Shown piece after piece: positions 11,590 through 24,285 of a DNA stretch of 64,000 nt. The notes below the pieces were generated by a model. The model ran no database searches. It saw only the letters and a list, made by a program, of their open reading frames with translations, and was not told the DNA's origin. A program made the translations under genes and the position numbers. The DNA is from Cryptomeria japonica (Eukaryota > Streptophyta > Pinopsida > Cupressales > Cupressaceae). The first letter of the stretch is position 1. Each line of letters starts with the position of its first letter. Location: assembly GCF_030272615.1 (NCBI RefSeq), contig NC_081410.1:290965957-291029956 (forward strand), written 5' to 3'.

Positions 11590-12330
11590 TCGGCATAAGT
11601 CACCCCGATGAGATCGCCCAAGGAGAACAGAGTATGTTGATCAGAGTAACTCATGCTGACGGTGTTTCCTAAAAGCATGAGTGGCAGAAAGAAATGCGAT
11701 TGAGTGGTAATCCATTGGGGAGAGTTATGATGATGATATGATAAGAATTTGGAATCATCAAAGTAACATAAACTATCAAGAATGAGGAAAAAATGTTATC
11801 CCGATACCCGATGGGGTTATCGGTGGAACTCTTGTCGACAACAGATGGAGCAATGTCATCAGGTCATCGAGAAGTCCTCATTTATGTTACCCTGATACCC
11901 AATAGACTAAGGCGAGAAGGTGACTCTATCAGAGAGACTTTCTCCGATAAAGTGGTACCAAGCAAAAAGGGGAGCTAGGCCATCGGGAAGTTGTGTTCTG
12001 AGTTACCCGATACCCGATGAGGGAGACGAGCTCGTCGCCAACAAAGAGATTACATCAGGAAAACCTATACCAATAGACCAAAGCAACCCGATAAGGAGAA
12101 TAAGGTGCAGATTGAAATAAAAGACTCATCAGGGTAGCTTAAATTATCGGAGAAACATTTTCAGAGTTGTGTCAATGCCCAATGGGCAGAATGCCACAGA
12201 GGGATAAATGGAAGGAGGTTTCATCAGAGAGACTTACCCCAATTTAATGTAAAGCAAAGTTGACTAATAGAAAGGAAAGGAGGATCCATCGGGATAAGCC
12301 AAGCCTTGAGGAAGAAAGCGAAATGGTCAG
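11590..12330 (+). repeat. Degenerate CCGATACCCGATG-type subrepeats in LTR U3
   Basis: The motif CCGATACCCGATG and variants recur near 11801, 11891, 12005 and 12087. Related phrases such as ATCGGxATAAGxC and GATCAGAGT also recur (11588-11650 and 12287-12360). This block is more GC- and CpG-rich than its surroundings. Subrepeats in U3 often act as transcriptional enhancers; that role is inferred. Confidence 0.5.
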
Positions 12331-12682
12331 GGCGAGATCCAATGGACTGATCAGAGTGACGTATGCTGATTAGAAAGACAAAAAGGTAATTGAAGGAACG
12401 CAAAATTTGGGTGGCGCTAAGTAATTGAATTATTGGGTAGGGTTATGCCGATTAGCCGTTGGAATATCTGATGCGACGACCATTATTTAATGCTCGCGAT
12501 TAGGTGGATTGGATCCACACAAAGAAAATCTGATGAGTTTATGATTGTTACAGACTCTAGCCATTACATATCCAGCATAAAGAAAGAGTTTTTGTGCTAG
12601 AATTATTCACAGTGTTTTTAGCCATCAGCATTGAAGTTGCAGACAAGAAGAGCGAGTAATTTGAAAGTTCAAGCATTTAATC

Positions 12683-15622
12683 ATGGAGGCTTCTGGTTCA
12701 CAAGGGAAAAGAAAGGACATAGAGATTCTAGACACATAGTCTACTAAATCAAAAAAGACGAAGTCTGTACAAGGTGTGCAAAAGTGAAAACTGAATTAGG
12801 AAATGATTGACCAAATGGAGTCATTTGGTGCTAAGTCGAGGAGGTCTAAAACCTATTTGTCGCCTAAGGATCAATTGGAAGACAAGTACAAAGAGGTTGG
12901 AGATATCTGGACAACCATAAGGGGCCATGAATTGTTTCTATATCATTACCTGAGGCGGAACAAGGAGATGCCACTGTCGAACCCTTGGACGACAAATTTG
13001 GGCAGACTAGTGGTCCCAAATATTTTTCTGAATCTCAGATTATTGGAATTTCTTACCAGAAAGTATAACAAATAAAAAAGGTGCATTCAATTGCCCAATG
13101 GGGATCCATTCATCTGGATGTCTGTCGGGACTATTCAGGAGGTTTTTGGTATGTCTTATGAGCCTTACATGCCCCTATCTTTTACAGACTTGGAAGAAGA
13201 GTATACCCAAATGGGCACTACTTACATAGTGTGGAAGTTAGCAATGCATAAGAAGGAGAAAGAATGACTCATAGAGTAGGATGGTCCTCCTTTTGAAATT
13301 ACTTTGTTCAGACAATACTTGCAATAGACATACTGGGCATGTGGCCAGGTCTACATGGAAAAAGTTCCTGATGTCACAAGGATAGGCCCATTGGTGTTGG
13401 CTACAGATATTCAAATCCATGAGCCAAGGTCATCTGATTATGCAACTTACTTGGCAGAGAATCTGCATAAAGGGTTCTTGAGTTTGTAGACGGAACCTAA
13501 CCCTACTTTTAAATCATATTCATTGCTAATGCATATAGTTTTGTTTCATGGGTAGATAAGGGGTTTGTGGCCAGAGGAATTAAGGGTGACTCCCAGGAAC
13601 AAAGATGGACAGGACCAACCAGTTCAATTATGGGTATCCTTGTGGGAATCAAGGTTTGTCAAATCACATTATGTGTTGTTTGAAGAATATTTTGTTAAGC
13701 CTTTGTACAGATTGTTTGGAGTGGAATGTGATGGGTCTATATCACCTAAGGTTAAGAGATTCTTGAGACCACATGCTTTTGGAGACACCAAGGTCAGCCA
13801 CAATTGGGGTGACTAGTTTGTATGTCATAATTTCACCTTTTTCAAGGTTTATGGTTTTCAAGGTGTTCCATATATGTTTCCTCCATTAGTTCCTGACAAG
13901 ATTGCCTATTTAGAGATTGTTAGGCAACTTAGTATATCAAGCGCAAAGCATTTGGATGGTACACACAAGAAGACATTTATGCCTGGCACTTTACATTTTG
14001 GAGACTTCACCATTGTATCTACCAAGGCTTATGAGATGATAGAAAAGAAGTTGGTAGAGGAGTACAATTTTTTTGGACACCAAGTTCGGAAAAATTATGA
14101 TCCAGAGGGGTATATCCACCACTGCGGGAAGAGCCAAAATCTGGGAGAGTATCTGCATATACCCATGGAGGCTGAAGATTTATTTAGAAATAGGCAACGA
14201 GATGAGGCTAGTGCACTTTTAGAGGAATTAAATCAAAAATTAGAAGAGCGGAAGCAGAGGCTTCAAGAACTAAGGGAAGAAGGAGATTCTGAGAGTGGGT
14301 TTGATGAGAATGTAGTTGTATCAACCCTTCGTCTACCTGAATTATAAGAAGTGGTAGAGAGCCAGGAGCAAATCATGGTGAGAATAAATGCTAATGTAAG
14401 ACTTGAAGAGCATGCAACATTTGTTGTAGATGAGGTTTTTGTATAGTCAAAGGAGTTCAAGTCATTTTTGTACCATTATAAAGGGAAAAAGTTGAGGGAG
14501 AACATCCCAAATGTTACTCCAGAAAATGAAGCAGAGATGCTTAAAAAATTAAAAGAAGATATTGATGCAGAAGTGGCCACAATAAAACCACAGAGAGGGA
14601 GACAACTTCTCTGTGACGCAGGCATCATTTTATTCCCAGGATGGGACTTAAGTGTTTGTTTTATCTTTGACAGCTTGTTGCATTCTGACAGAAAGGATGT
14701 AAAATTGGACATAGAGGGTGTTGATGATATCTTTATTGGATCAAGGTATGATCCAGATGAAGATGAAATGTTACTTTGGGCCCTATACCCTCCAAATAAG
14801 AGACCCAAGATCATAGATGTAGATAAGGCATTTGGGCACATGATGAAGCTGAAAGTGGGAGAGGTTAATCCAATTGTCACAGCAAATTTGGGGATTGACA
14901 TTGCAAAATTGAATTAGGCCCAAATGCAGTGGGTGGTAAAAGAGGGTCAAAAATATAAGAATTTATATGAAAACCTGCTGAGAAGTCATGGTCATGAAGT
15001 ACCATAGATAGCTAATACTGGTGTTCAATGGAAGAAGAAATATGAAGACCAGATGAAGGAAAACATTAAGTTAAAGAGGCAAATCAAGACTACCAGGGTA
15101 GATGTTGCTTGTGTTTTGTTAACAAATACGTTTAAACATTTATTGGAAGTTCTCAGAGAATTCTAGACAAATTGTTAGAAGACCCTGGATAATATGGCTT
15201 CCCATCAAAGAACTTTGAACAGGCTGAAGGCATTGTTGAAAGATAAGAGTGTCGATGAGAAAGTGGTTGAGAGGATCTAGAGAAGGTTGAATAAACATAA
15301 AGAGTTATGTGTGGACATTAAATAGGAATGTACAGATTGCAAAGATATTGTTAGGTATGGTTTACCGGATATTGTGGATGATGCAAAGCATTTAAAAGAC
15401 AAAGAGATTTTGATTGCAAAATGCTAAAATGTACTTAACACATCCCTTGATGTTGCTCAGGTAGATGTTTTGGATATGAAGGATACAGGTGAGCAGATGG
15501 AGAGATTGGTTACCATGGAGATCGTTGTCAGAGATATTGTGTTCAACACCAACACTCACAAGGATAGCAAGTATTTGGAGCACATACAAAAGTGTGACAT
15601 AGTATTGGACGGCCAGAACTGA
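12683..15622 (+). pseudogene. LTR-encoded ~980-codon reading frame, copy 2
   Basis: Second copy of the frame at 400-3345, in one continuous frame from the ATG at 12683 to the TGA at 15620-15622. The only net length difference is an in-frame 6-base deletion near 14395. It has its own set of stops (for example the TAG at 13814 where copy 1 has Trp, and the TAG at about 13487 where copy 1 has Gln), but some segments are longer and cleaner than in copy 1 (13874-14347 and 14468-14917). The C-terminal part is rich in Lys/Glu heptads suggestive of coiled coil. Function unknown. Confidence 0.7.
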
Positions 15623-16594
15623 TTTTTTATTATATTTTATGTCTAGCAGTTAAGCAGTTAGGTGTTAGGTTTTAGTTGTTTAGTTTAGCAAGATGAAAGG
15701 GTGTGTCCTTTCATTCGATCCTTTTGGCTCACATCTATATAGTGAGTCGGTTTTGTATCATGGGGGGCAAGAGATAATTCTGTTGTTGGCTGGGCTACAA
15801 GTGTTATGTTTTAGAAAGGTCTAGTAGGAATAAGAAGTTTATTCTATGCAAATTGAATGTATTGAAGTATTTGTAAGTGCATTTTTTATGTACATTCTTA
15901 TTCCAGAAGTTAATATACAATATTTCATGTTTTTATCTTCAGATTGTTGTGTGTAATATTATGTTTGATGAAATCATATGTCCTCTTGATAAATCTTTTG
16001 GATTTGATGTGATGTGCCATCACATGATGTTTTATTGAATGTAAAATTGGGTTTTTATTGTTCATGCAACACATAATGAAACCGTCATAGTGATGATCTT
16101 ATAATTGTCTCTTGAGTTGATAGTGATTCTTGTCCACAAATTTATTCATTAACTGTCAGATAAAGGCACTGGACTGTTATTAATCTTTGTTGAATAAGTT
16201 TGTATGCATTAAGTCCTTATCAAAGAAACAAATCTTCTAATTTCTATAAGTACTGCTCTTTTTCATAATTGCTTAAAGTCCTACCAGTAATCTTTTGCAT
16301 AATACAACTATACTCACACTTATTTTATCAGTTTTAAAGGTATTAAATAAAAATCACTTTTGTTAGCATAGTTGTAGGAAAACCTTTTGACATCCCTGCA
16401 ATTGCTAATTCCCACAGTTTAAATTCACTCAAAACAAACCTCTTTTGTGATTGAGAGTGTAAGGTACACCCACCTAGGTTTAGTGGAGCCTAAAGTGCAG
16501 ACGAATTTGCATCCCTGTTCGTTGGCCAAGGCTGATTGGATCAACTGAGGATTAGGCAAGTCTTTGGTTTTCCAATCTGTGGTCTTGGGCACCA

Positions 16595-18155
16595 ATAGGT
16601 TATAGATGTGGCTTCTCATAATTTGTGAACATTGTGTGTGTAGGCTCAAAGTTGGCTAGCATCTAATGGGTGATATGTTCTTTGGATATGGGTTTATGTG
16701 ATTTTCATCTTTGGTCCATAATTTTTCTTAAAGACAAGGTGAGACCAATCTAGAGATAGATATCCTTCAATCCTAGCAATAAAATCTCTTGATAAACAAA
16801 TGACTAAGGCCAAAGGGATAACAATGATAATTATATACTATGGGACAATGACACTTGGGCAGGCATACAACATGGGAGAGAGATCCTTAAGGATTAATAT
16901 GGTATGGACTCTCTTTCCATCCAAATACATGATTTATTTTTTCATTATTTGATAGGTTAATACCAATTAATCAACAATTCTCTTAGGCATGATTAGGATG
17001 GTTGCACAAAAATCTATAATTGAGTTACAACTTTACAATTATCAAAGTTAAATAAATTGACATGGTCTGAAGGCTTGCTTACCTTTGTGCTAGTATTATG
17101 GAAAGCTTTGGGTTCATTAATCAAAGTGGCTTTAAGTTGATCTATTATGCTCTTTCTAGCATGAAAAGCTTGATTTTTTAACTTAACTAGATTCATATGC
17201 ATCTTCAAATCTTTCTAAAGAAAACTTATTTGCTTGGGGATAGATAATATATCCAATAGAGAAACATTTGCATGTCTTTTTCAATTTTTCATCGTATTGA
17301 ATAGCTAGGAATTCAATCTCTTTCTAGGTTACTTGGATTCACTCAAAATATTGGTCTTTTAATCTCAATATTAATTACTCTTGGTAGAGTTTACTCTTAA
17401 TATATTTTGGATTGCTTATTTTCATTTGTAATGTCCCAACTCTAGTTTGTGGGGAATTTTAGTTTGGAATGGTTATGATTTTGAGTTATAGGTTGTAGCT
17501 CTTGATTCTAGATTTATACCATCCTTCTTTTAGGATTGGTAAAGTAATTGGACTACATTGAGGGAGATACAAAAATAGAAGCAACTTTGTGAATTATTTC
17601 ATTTTCTTCCATCCAAGAAAATAATGCATGTTTTGAGACAATCCTTCCACGTTCAAAATGCATCTCTTGCATTTGGCCCATGAGGATTGCACTCCACAAA
17701 TTAAAGCGAGCCTTCTGGTTATGAAATTAATTGCATAATAGCATCTTGCCTTTGCATGGGAATATTATTTTGTAGTTTCCCCCTTGTCTATGTTTTAGAA
17801 GTATGAGCAACACTGCAAGGAAAACACAACATGTTGATATCATCTACAAATTTGCTTTATCTTTTGATGAGATCTCATTGGATTGTACAAGATTTCTTGC
17901 AATGGCACATCCATAGAGATGATCTCATTTTGAAACTATATTTGGGACTAAGTTTATACCCAAGCTTTATTTTGGCAATAAGATTGATTTTAGTATATAT
18001 TTGTCTTATACTAAGATCTCAAAACTTGATTATTTTGACATGTTCGCATGTGGTATGTGGTTTGCTACCTTTTGAAATTGATGGCATCTTAGTGATATTA
18101 GATTTCCATAATCCATAGTGTCGGTAGTTGTTTATAGATTAAATTGTGTGCTACC
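16595..18155. other. Intergenic, no recognisable gene
   Basis: AT-rich sequence between the Tat-type element and the copia insertion. It has only short, unconvincing open stretches (for example 17831-18118). It is probably older repeat DNA into which the copia element inserted; I could not assign it. Confidence 0.5.
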
Positions 18156-18160
18156 TTTTG

Positions 18161-19640
18161 TGTTGGCAATATAGCATTATAACAGACAATCAAAGATTGT
18201 TGGCATTTCAATAAGGATATTGAGAAGGTTGTTGATGATTATGGATACAACTGATTAAGGATGTTTACTGTCTTGATATTATTATTTTGTCATTGATGTC
18301 AAGAAATTGATTTTCTAATTCAGTATGATGTTGTCATATCTTGAGAAGTATGATTTGAAGAATATAACGATGTCGGTAAAAGACACAGGAAAGAATATGA
18401 TGAATAAGGGGATGAATAAGGTATTCAATGGGCAACTATTACCGAGTCAGACATATGTAAAATGTAAAGGTTAATACTATACTATGTTATCAAGCAAAGA
18501 ACCTAGTCGGTAAACCCTAAGGTTATCGCTATCGGTTAATGAAGGTGGAATGTCTACCGAGTGAAGTTTAGTATTTACCGAGTTGTTACCGAGTTGTAAC
18601 CGAGCTATAACATAATGCATTAAATGTTTGCATGTGTTATTTAATGAAGGAAGCTAATGAGTTGGAAGTGATTGAATGATTAGTATGTCATTAATATAGT
18701 TTGTTAATGAATCTATGGCAAAGGAAAGTCGGCATGAAGATCTACAGCACAGATTGAACCGCAATACCTTGGCACAAGTTCCAAGAAATATATGCAAGTT
18801 CCTAGGTGGGGTAAAACATTTTCAGATCGAAAGATGCATTGAACCTAGACAAGATCGAAGATCTGATGGCTATGATTGATCATGGGAAATGTGATCAAGG
18901 AGATTAAGTGGTTACCTAATTGTTTATAAATAGGAAACTATTGATAAACAATGTATGCAGGCAAGTGTATGCACAGGGATGCTACATAGTGATTACCAAG
19001 CATAGAAGCTTGAAGACTTGTTTGAATAACAGAGTATAGAAGCCCAGCAGATAGACAAGATTAGTTCTATGTCTAGATTGTATTGAACAGATAAGAATCT
19101 ACTTTAGCATTTTAGATGTGAAGTAGCAGATAGATTTTATTACTATTATTTTGTGAAAGTAACAGAAAATATCTTAACCGAGTGGACTTAACAGTCTTAT
19201 TTGTAAAACCCTCTAGCAAGGTGACATTCTGATTGAGTGTTTGAAATCCTTTAACAAGGTCACTTCTAACAAGGTGAAGATCCTAACAAATCTGAGGGAA
19301 ATCCCTTAACCGGGTCACATCTAGCAATGTGTTTGTAATCTTTAACAGGATTTGCTTTTAACAGAGCATACTCTAGAAGAGTATATTTCTTAGTGGGTCC
19401 GAAATCCCACATTGGTTTTTCCCTATTTGGGTTTCCACGTTAAATATGGTGTTATGAGGTTTATGATGTTTCTATGCTTTTGAGTTTGCATGTTTAACAG
19501 TTTTGGTTATTTTACTGAAATATATGTTATCGAGGTTGAATCTAATGTTTTTATGAAAGATTAAGCTTGTATGATTCACCCCCCCCCTCTCATCTTGTTG
19601 GCTATTGGATCCGTACTTATATTAAGTATTAGAACTATCA
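18161..19640 (+). repeat. 5' LTR of the copia element
   Basis: About 1480 bases, TG...CA bounded, and directly followed by the primer site. It contains six copies of ACCGAG (18441, 18556, 18577, 18588, 18599 and 19177) and a C-rich run near 19579. Confidence 0.93.
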
Positions 19641-19642
19641 AT

Positions 19643-19654
19643 TGGTATCAGAGC
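19643..19654 (+). other. Primer binding site (initiator tRNA-Met)
   Basis: TGGTATCAGAGC, two bases after the LTR end, is the standard plant copia primer site complementary to the 3' end of tRNA-iMet. Confidence 0.92.
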
Positions 19655-19705
19655 TTTGGACTCCGGAAGGAAAATTTTAAAGGCACTTGAGTTAAAGATC
19701 CAAAG

Positions 19706-22700
19706 ATGTATAAGAGGGATGCACCGAAGTTGAACAAGTCAAGTTTCTCTACATGGTAGAAAAGAATGAAGCTACATCTATCAGGAGTTGAAGAATATGT
19801 TGTATACTATCTGGAGAATGATTTTGTTACACCGAGCACCTATCCATTGAATATGGAAGAGATAAAGGCAAAGCAAGAACATATTCAAACAATGATTGAA
19901 ATGACATCTGCATTGACCGACTCAGAGTTTAATGATCTAGAAGGCTGCAATGATGCAAGGGCAATGTGGGATAAGCTCATATCAGTATATGGAGGAGATG
20001 AACATGTTCAAAGAGAAAAAGTAGATATTCTAAGAGGACAACTTGAATCTATGAGGATGAATGAAGGTGAGAACATAACTCAGTACAGTACAAGACTAAA
20101 GGATATTGTCAATCAAATCAAAGGAGCAGGTGGAACTATTGAAGAAAAGGATATAACAAGTAAGTTGTTGTGAACCCTTCTACTAGCTTATGCAATCCAA
20201 GTCTCTGTAATCAATGAATTGAGGTTTGTACCTAATATGCTAGTTTCTTTAGATGCTACTATTGGTAAGCTACATGCATTTGAGTTAAGTAACTTTGATA
20301 ACAGTGGATCTTTGGTAAATAAAGTTGAATCTGCGTTTAGTTCTTTTCATCTTGATGAATCTAATGATTTCAATGAAAGAAAGTATAAGTACTCTGAAGG
20401 AGATCACAGTGGAGCAAGTGAAAGATTTCATAAGAACATGGAGGTAGTACACAAACTGTATGAGGAAATCAGAAAGCAAGAAGAGTTTGAAGCACTATTA
20501 GCCAAAAGGTTATCGAGAGGCAAAGGTAAGTATAAAGGAAAGCTACCTTTGAAATGTTTCAATTGTGATAAGATAGGACATATGGCTTCTAACTATCCTG
20601 ACAAAGATTCTACTGAAAAGAGAGATTACCGAGATGACAAACAGAAAGACAATCATTACAGAGGACACCGAGACTTCAGAAGAAGAGATAGAAAGACATG
20701 TTTAATAGCTAATGAGGAATCTAACGATGATAAATCAGATGAGACTGATACAGAGGAAGTAGTTTATGTGGCTATCAAAGATGGATCAGATGAAGAAAGG
20801 TATGAAGAAAAATCCCTAATATCTCACATAAACACTAATGATTCTTGGATCATAGATAGTGGATGCTCACATCATATGACAGGAGATAAACACAAGTTTA
20901 TTATATTAGAAGATTATGATGGAGGCTATGTTAGATTTGGTAATTATGCACCATGTCTGATGAAAGGTAAAGGATCTATAACACTTCTTGACAATGCAAG
21001 ATGCAATGATGTTTATTGGGTTGAAGGTTTGAAATACAATTTGTTGAGTGTAGCACAGCTAAACAACACAGGTTACCGAATAGAATTTCAGAAAGGAATT
21101 GTCAAAGTTCATGACAAGAATGGAAAGTTAGTTGCTACCGGGACACAAACAAAAGGTAACACATTTCACCTTGACTCAACTCGTAACAAGTGTTTGCATG
21201 CAAAGATAGATGATACCTGGTTATGGCATAAAAGGTTTTGTCATGTAAATTTTGATAATCTGATCAAAATAAGCAAGAAGCACCGAGTAAGAGGTCTACC
21301 GAGTTTTGAAAAACCTAAGAATGCTATGTGCCGAGGATGTCAAATGGGTAAGATGACAAGATCAAGCTTTACAAGTAAATCTTACACTTCTAAGGGAATT
21401 TTAGATATAGTGCACACTAATCTTTGTGGTCCTATGAAAGTTCAAAGTTATTATGGTGATAAATATTTCATATTATTTGTGGATGATTATTCAAGGATGA
21501 TGTCAGTAATGTTTTTAAAAGAAAAATCAGAAGTTTTTCAAATGTTTAAATGGTACAAGGCAAGAGTTGAAAATGAAACAGGAAGACAATTGAAATGTCT
21601 TAGATCAGATAGAGGAGGAGAGTTCACATCTGATGAGTTCAACTTATTTTGCAATGATCATGGTATTAAAAGAAAAGTCTCTACACCGAGAACTCCATAG
21701 CAGAATGGAATAGCTAAGAGAAGAAATAGATCTATTGTGGATTGTGCTAGAACGCTGATGATTGAAAAGAAAGTGCCACAAACATTTTGGAGAGAAGCAA
21801 TAAGCACAGCAGTTCATACCTTGAACTGAGTACAATTGAAGAAAGGTACTTTGAAGACACCATATGAAATCTGGTATGATAAGAAACCTAATGTAAATTA
21901 TTTTAAAATCTTTGGAAGTAGATGCTATGTTCACAAAGATGATAGAAATGGCAAGTTTGATCAGAAAAGTGAAGAAGGAACATTTCTAGGTTATTCTTCT
22001 AGAAGCAAAGCATTTAAATGTCTGATCAAATCATCTAACAAAATAGTAGAAAGTGCAAATGTGAAAATTGATGAATTTGCAGAAAGAAATGATGAAGGAA
22101 ATTCCAAGTAACCAAAAGACTATGATGAATTTGTCTATGTTCAACTGAGAAGTCTTACCAAGAAGACTGTTGAAGAAAATGAAGAGAATATCCAGTTACC
22201 GAGTGATGAAGAAGATCATACAGAGCCTACCGAGCCTGTATTAGCCAAGTATGTCAGAAGACATCATGCACCAAGTCAGATTATAGGAGATAAGGATGAT
22301 CCAGTGATGACAAGGAACAAACTGAGACAGAACACATGTTTGATATCTAAATTTAAACCGAGAATAGTGAAAGAGGCATTTAACAGTGAAGATTGGATAA
22401 ATGCTATGACAGAAGAGATTGATCAAATCAAGAAGAATGACACATGGAAACTAATCCCAAGACCAAAGGACAAAAATGTAATCAGTACAAAGTGGATTTT
22501 CCGAAACAAGCTAAATGAAATAGGAGAGGTCATTCGAAACAAAGCAAGACTAGTTTGCAAAGGTTATGCTCAAGAAGAAGGAATTGATTATGGTAAAACT
22601 TTTGCACCTGTTGCTAGACTTGAAGGAGTAAGAACATTGCTAGCATATGCTTCTTTCAAAAACTTCAAGGTATATCAAATGGATGTCAAATCTGCATTTT

Positions 22701-23890
22701 TGAATGGAATATTAGAAGAAGAAGTTTTTATTGAACATCCTGAAGGATTTGTTGAAGACAATAATAAAGATCTGGTATGTAAATTGAACAAAGCTTTATA
22801 TGGTTTGAAACAAGCACCTAGAGCATGGTATGAAAGATTTCACTCTTATTTGATTAAGATTGGTTTTATAAGGACAAGTGAGAACAGCAATATGCACACG
22901 AAGAATGATGAAAATGGAATACTGATCTCAGCCATATTTGTTGATGATATTATATTTTGTGGAAATGACTCTTTATGCAAGAACTTTGGAAATGAAATGA
23001 GCAAACAATTTGAGATGTCATTAATCGGTGAGATAAAGTATTTTATAGGTTTACAGATACTGCAAATGAAAAATGAGATTTTCATTACTCAATCCAAGTA
23101 CATAAAGGAAATCTTGAAGAAATTTGGAATGGAGGATTCAAAACCAGTAAGTACTCCTATGACTACCAACTGTAAATTATCAAAGAATGATGAATCTGCA
23201 TATGTTGATGAGACACTTTACCGATCCATGATTGGAAATCTTCAATATGTTGTTCACAGCAGACTAGACATAGCACATGCAGTGGGTATAGTTGCAAGAT
23301 TCTCTGCAGATCTTAAGGAAACACACATGACGGCAATCAAAAGAATCTTTAGATACTTGAAAGGCACTGAGGATTATGGCTTAGTATATCAAAAAGGAAA
23401 TGATTTTGATTTAAAAGTTTATACTGATACTGATTGGGCAGGCAACATTGATGACAGAAAAAGCAAAAGTGGAGGAGCTTTCTTTTTAGGAGAAAGACTA
23501 GTGAGTTGGCTTAGCAAGAAACAAGGATGTGTTTCACAATCAACAGCAGAAGCTAAATACATTGCTGCAGCACTGAATTGTACCAACATTGCATGGATCA
23601 AACAATTGTTGGAAGGTATAAATGAGAAAGTTACCGAGCCAGTAACTATATTCTGTGACAATACTAGTGCCATTAATATTTTAAAGAATCTTGTTATGCA
23701 CTCTAAGACAAAGCACATCCCTATCAAATATCATTATCTTAGAGAAGAAGCTCAAGAGAAGAAAGTGGTGTTGGAGTATGTTAGCACAAAGGAACAAATA
23801 GCAGATATCTTCACCAAGCCACTACTAAGGGACACTTTTGAATATCTCAGAAGTAAGTTAGGGGTCCTACCCCTATCTTCTACTCACTGA
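19706..23890 (+). pseudogene. gag-pol: copia gag-pol polyprotein, single frame with five stops
   Basis: One frame of about 1395 codons from the ATG at 19706 to the TGA at 23888. Domains in order: gag (LISVYGGDEHVQREKVDILR); zinc knuckle CFNCDKIGHMASNY, whose last Cys is Tyr; protease WIIDSGCSHHMT; integrase zinc region (WLWHKRFCHVNF ... CRGCQMGK) and core (NLCGPM, FVDDYSRM, LRSDRGGEF); RT (TKWIFRNK, YQMDVKSAFLNG, active site FVDDI); RNase H (VYTDTDWAGN ... TAEAKYIA). Stops at 19757, 20171, 21698, 21827 and 22109 interrupt it. Each is one C-to-T change from a likely sense codon. There are no frameshifts. The complete protein would make particles, copy element RNA and integrate the DNA; this copy cannot without those breaks being bypassed. 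Confidence 0.92.
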
Positions 23891-24270
23891 CCAAGTTTGG
23901 TGAAAGCATCAATCCGATGACTCTATCGAATATCTTTTGGGAGTTGATGTTGATTTATACACTTTAGCATGTTTTCTAAAGGTGTACAGGAATTATTACA
24001 GGAAACAATACAGGGAACAGGAATTGAAGACAAAATGCTCTGACCGAGACTGAATTGATAGAACAGCAGGAAATCACTTCATACAGACAGAAATTATGTT
24101 TTAGTTCTTTACTTTTTGGCATTGTTGTCAAAGGGGGAGAAGACTAATATCGGGGAAAGAAGACTGAAGAAAACAAGAGAAGTCTAATGTATGGGGGAGA
24201 GCATTTCAGCATTTCAGAATCACAGCAATCTGAATCTTTTAAGGTCAAATCAATTGGTTTTGCCATCAAT

Positions 24271-24285
24271 GCCAAAGGGGGAGAT
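24271..24285 (+). other. Polypurine tract of the copia element
   Basis: GCCAAAGGGGGAGAT immediately precedes the 3' LTR TGTTGG, the expected position for plus-strand priming. Confidence 0.85.

Larger units (their letters stand above)
1..16594 (+). mobile_element. Giant Ty3/gypsy (Tat/Ogre-type) LTR retrotransposon, 5' end outside window
   Basis: Two long direct repeats (1-4328 and about 11.5-16.6 kb) flank an internal region with gag, protease, RNase H, RT, RNase H and integrase remnants, so this is one LTR retrotransposon in + orientation. Domain order with integrase after RT marks Ty3/gypsy. The tRNA-Arg-like primer site, very long LTRs and an additional archaeal-type RNase H point to the Tat/Ogre lineage. 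Total length would be about 17 kb if both LTRs are near 5.1 kb. Both LTRs end in GGGCACCA. The 5' target-site copy is outside the window, so the insertion cannot be proven by a duplication; the candidate 3' copy is ATAGG at 16595-16599. The element cannot be autonomous as it stands: its coding region has several frameshifts and stops. Confidence 0.88.
11502..16594 (+). repeat. 3' LTR of the Tat-type element (start approximate)
   Basis: 12284-16594 matches the 5' LTR from base 1 of the window. The extra sequence to the left is the U3 part missing from the window in the 5' copy. The end is well defined (GGGCACCA, 16594), since homology with the 5' LTR stops one base later. With the proposed TGGTG start the LTR is about 5.1 kb, very long even for Tat/Ogre elements, because it houses a ~2.9-kb reading frame. 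Confidence 0.75.

Noticed and set aside
1-16594. Interpretation of 1-4328 and 12284-16594 as a duplicated host gene
   Set aside because: The repeats flank a gag-pol region, the left one is followed by a tRNA primer site, and both end at the same CA. That fits LTRs, with the reading frame carried inside them.
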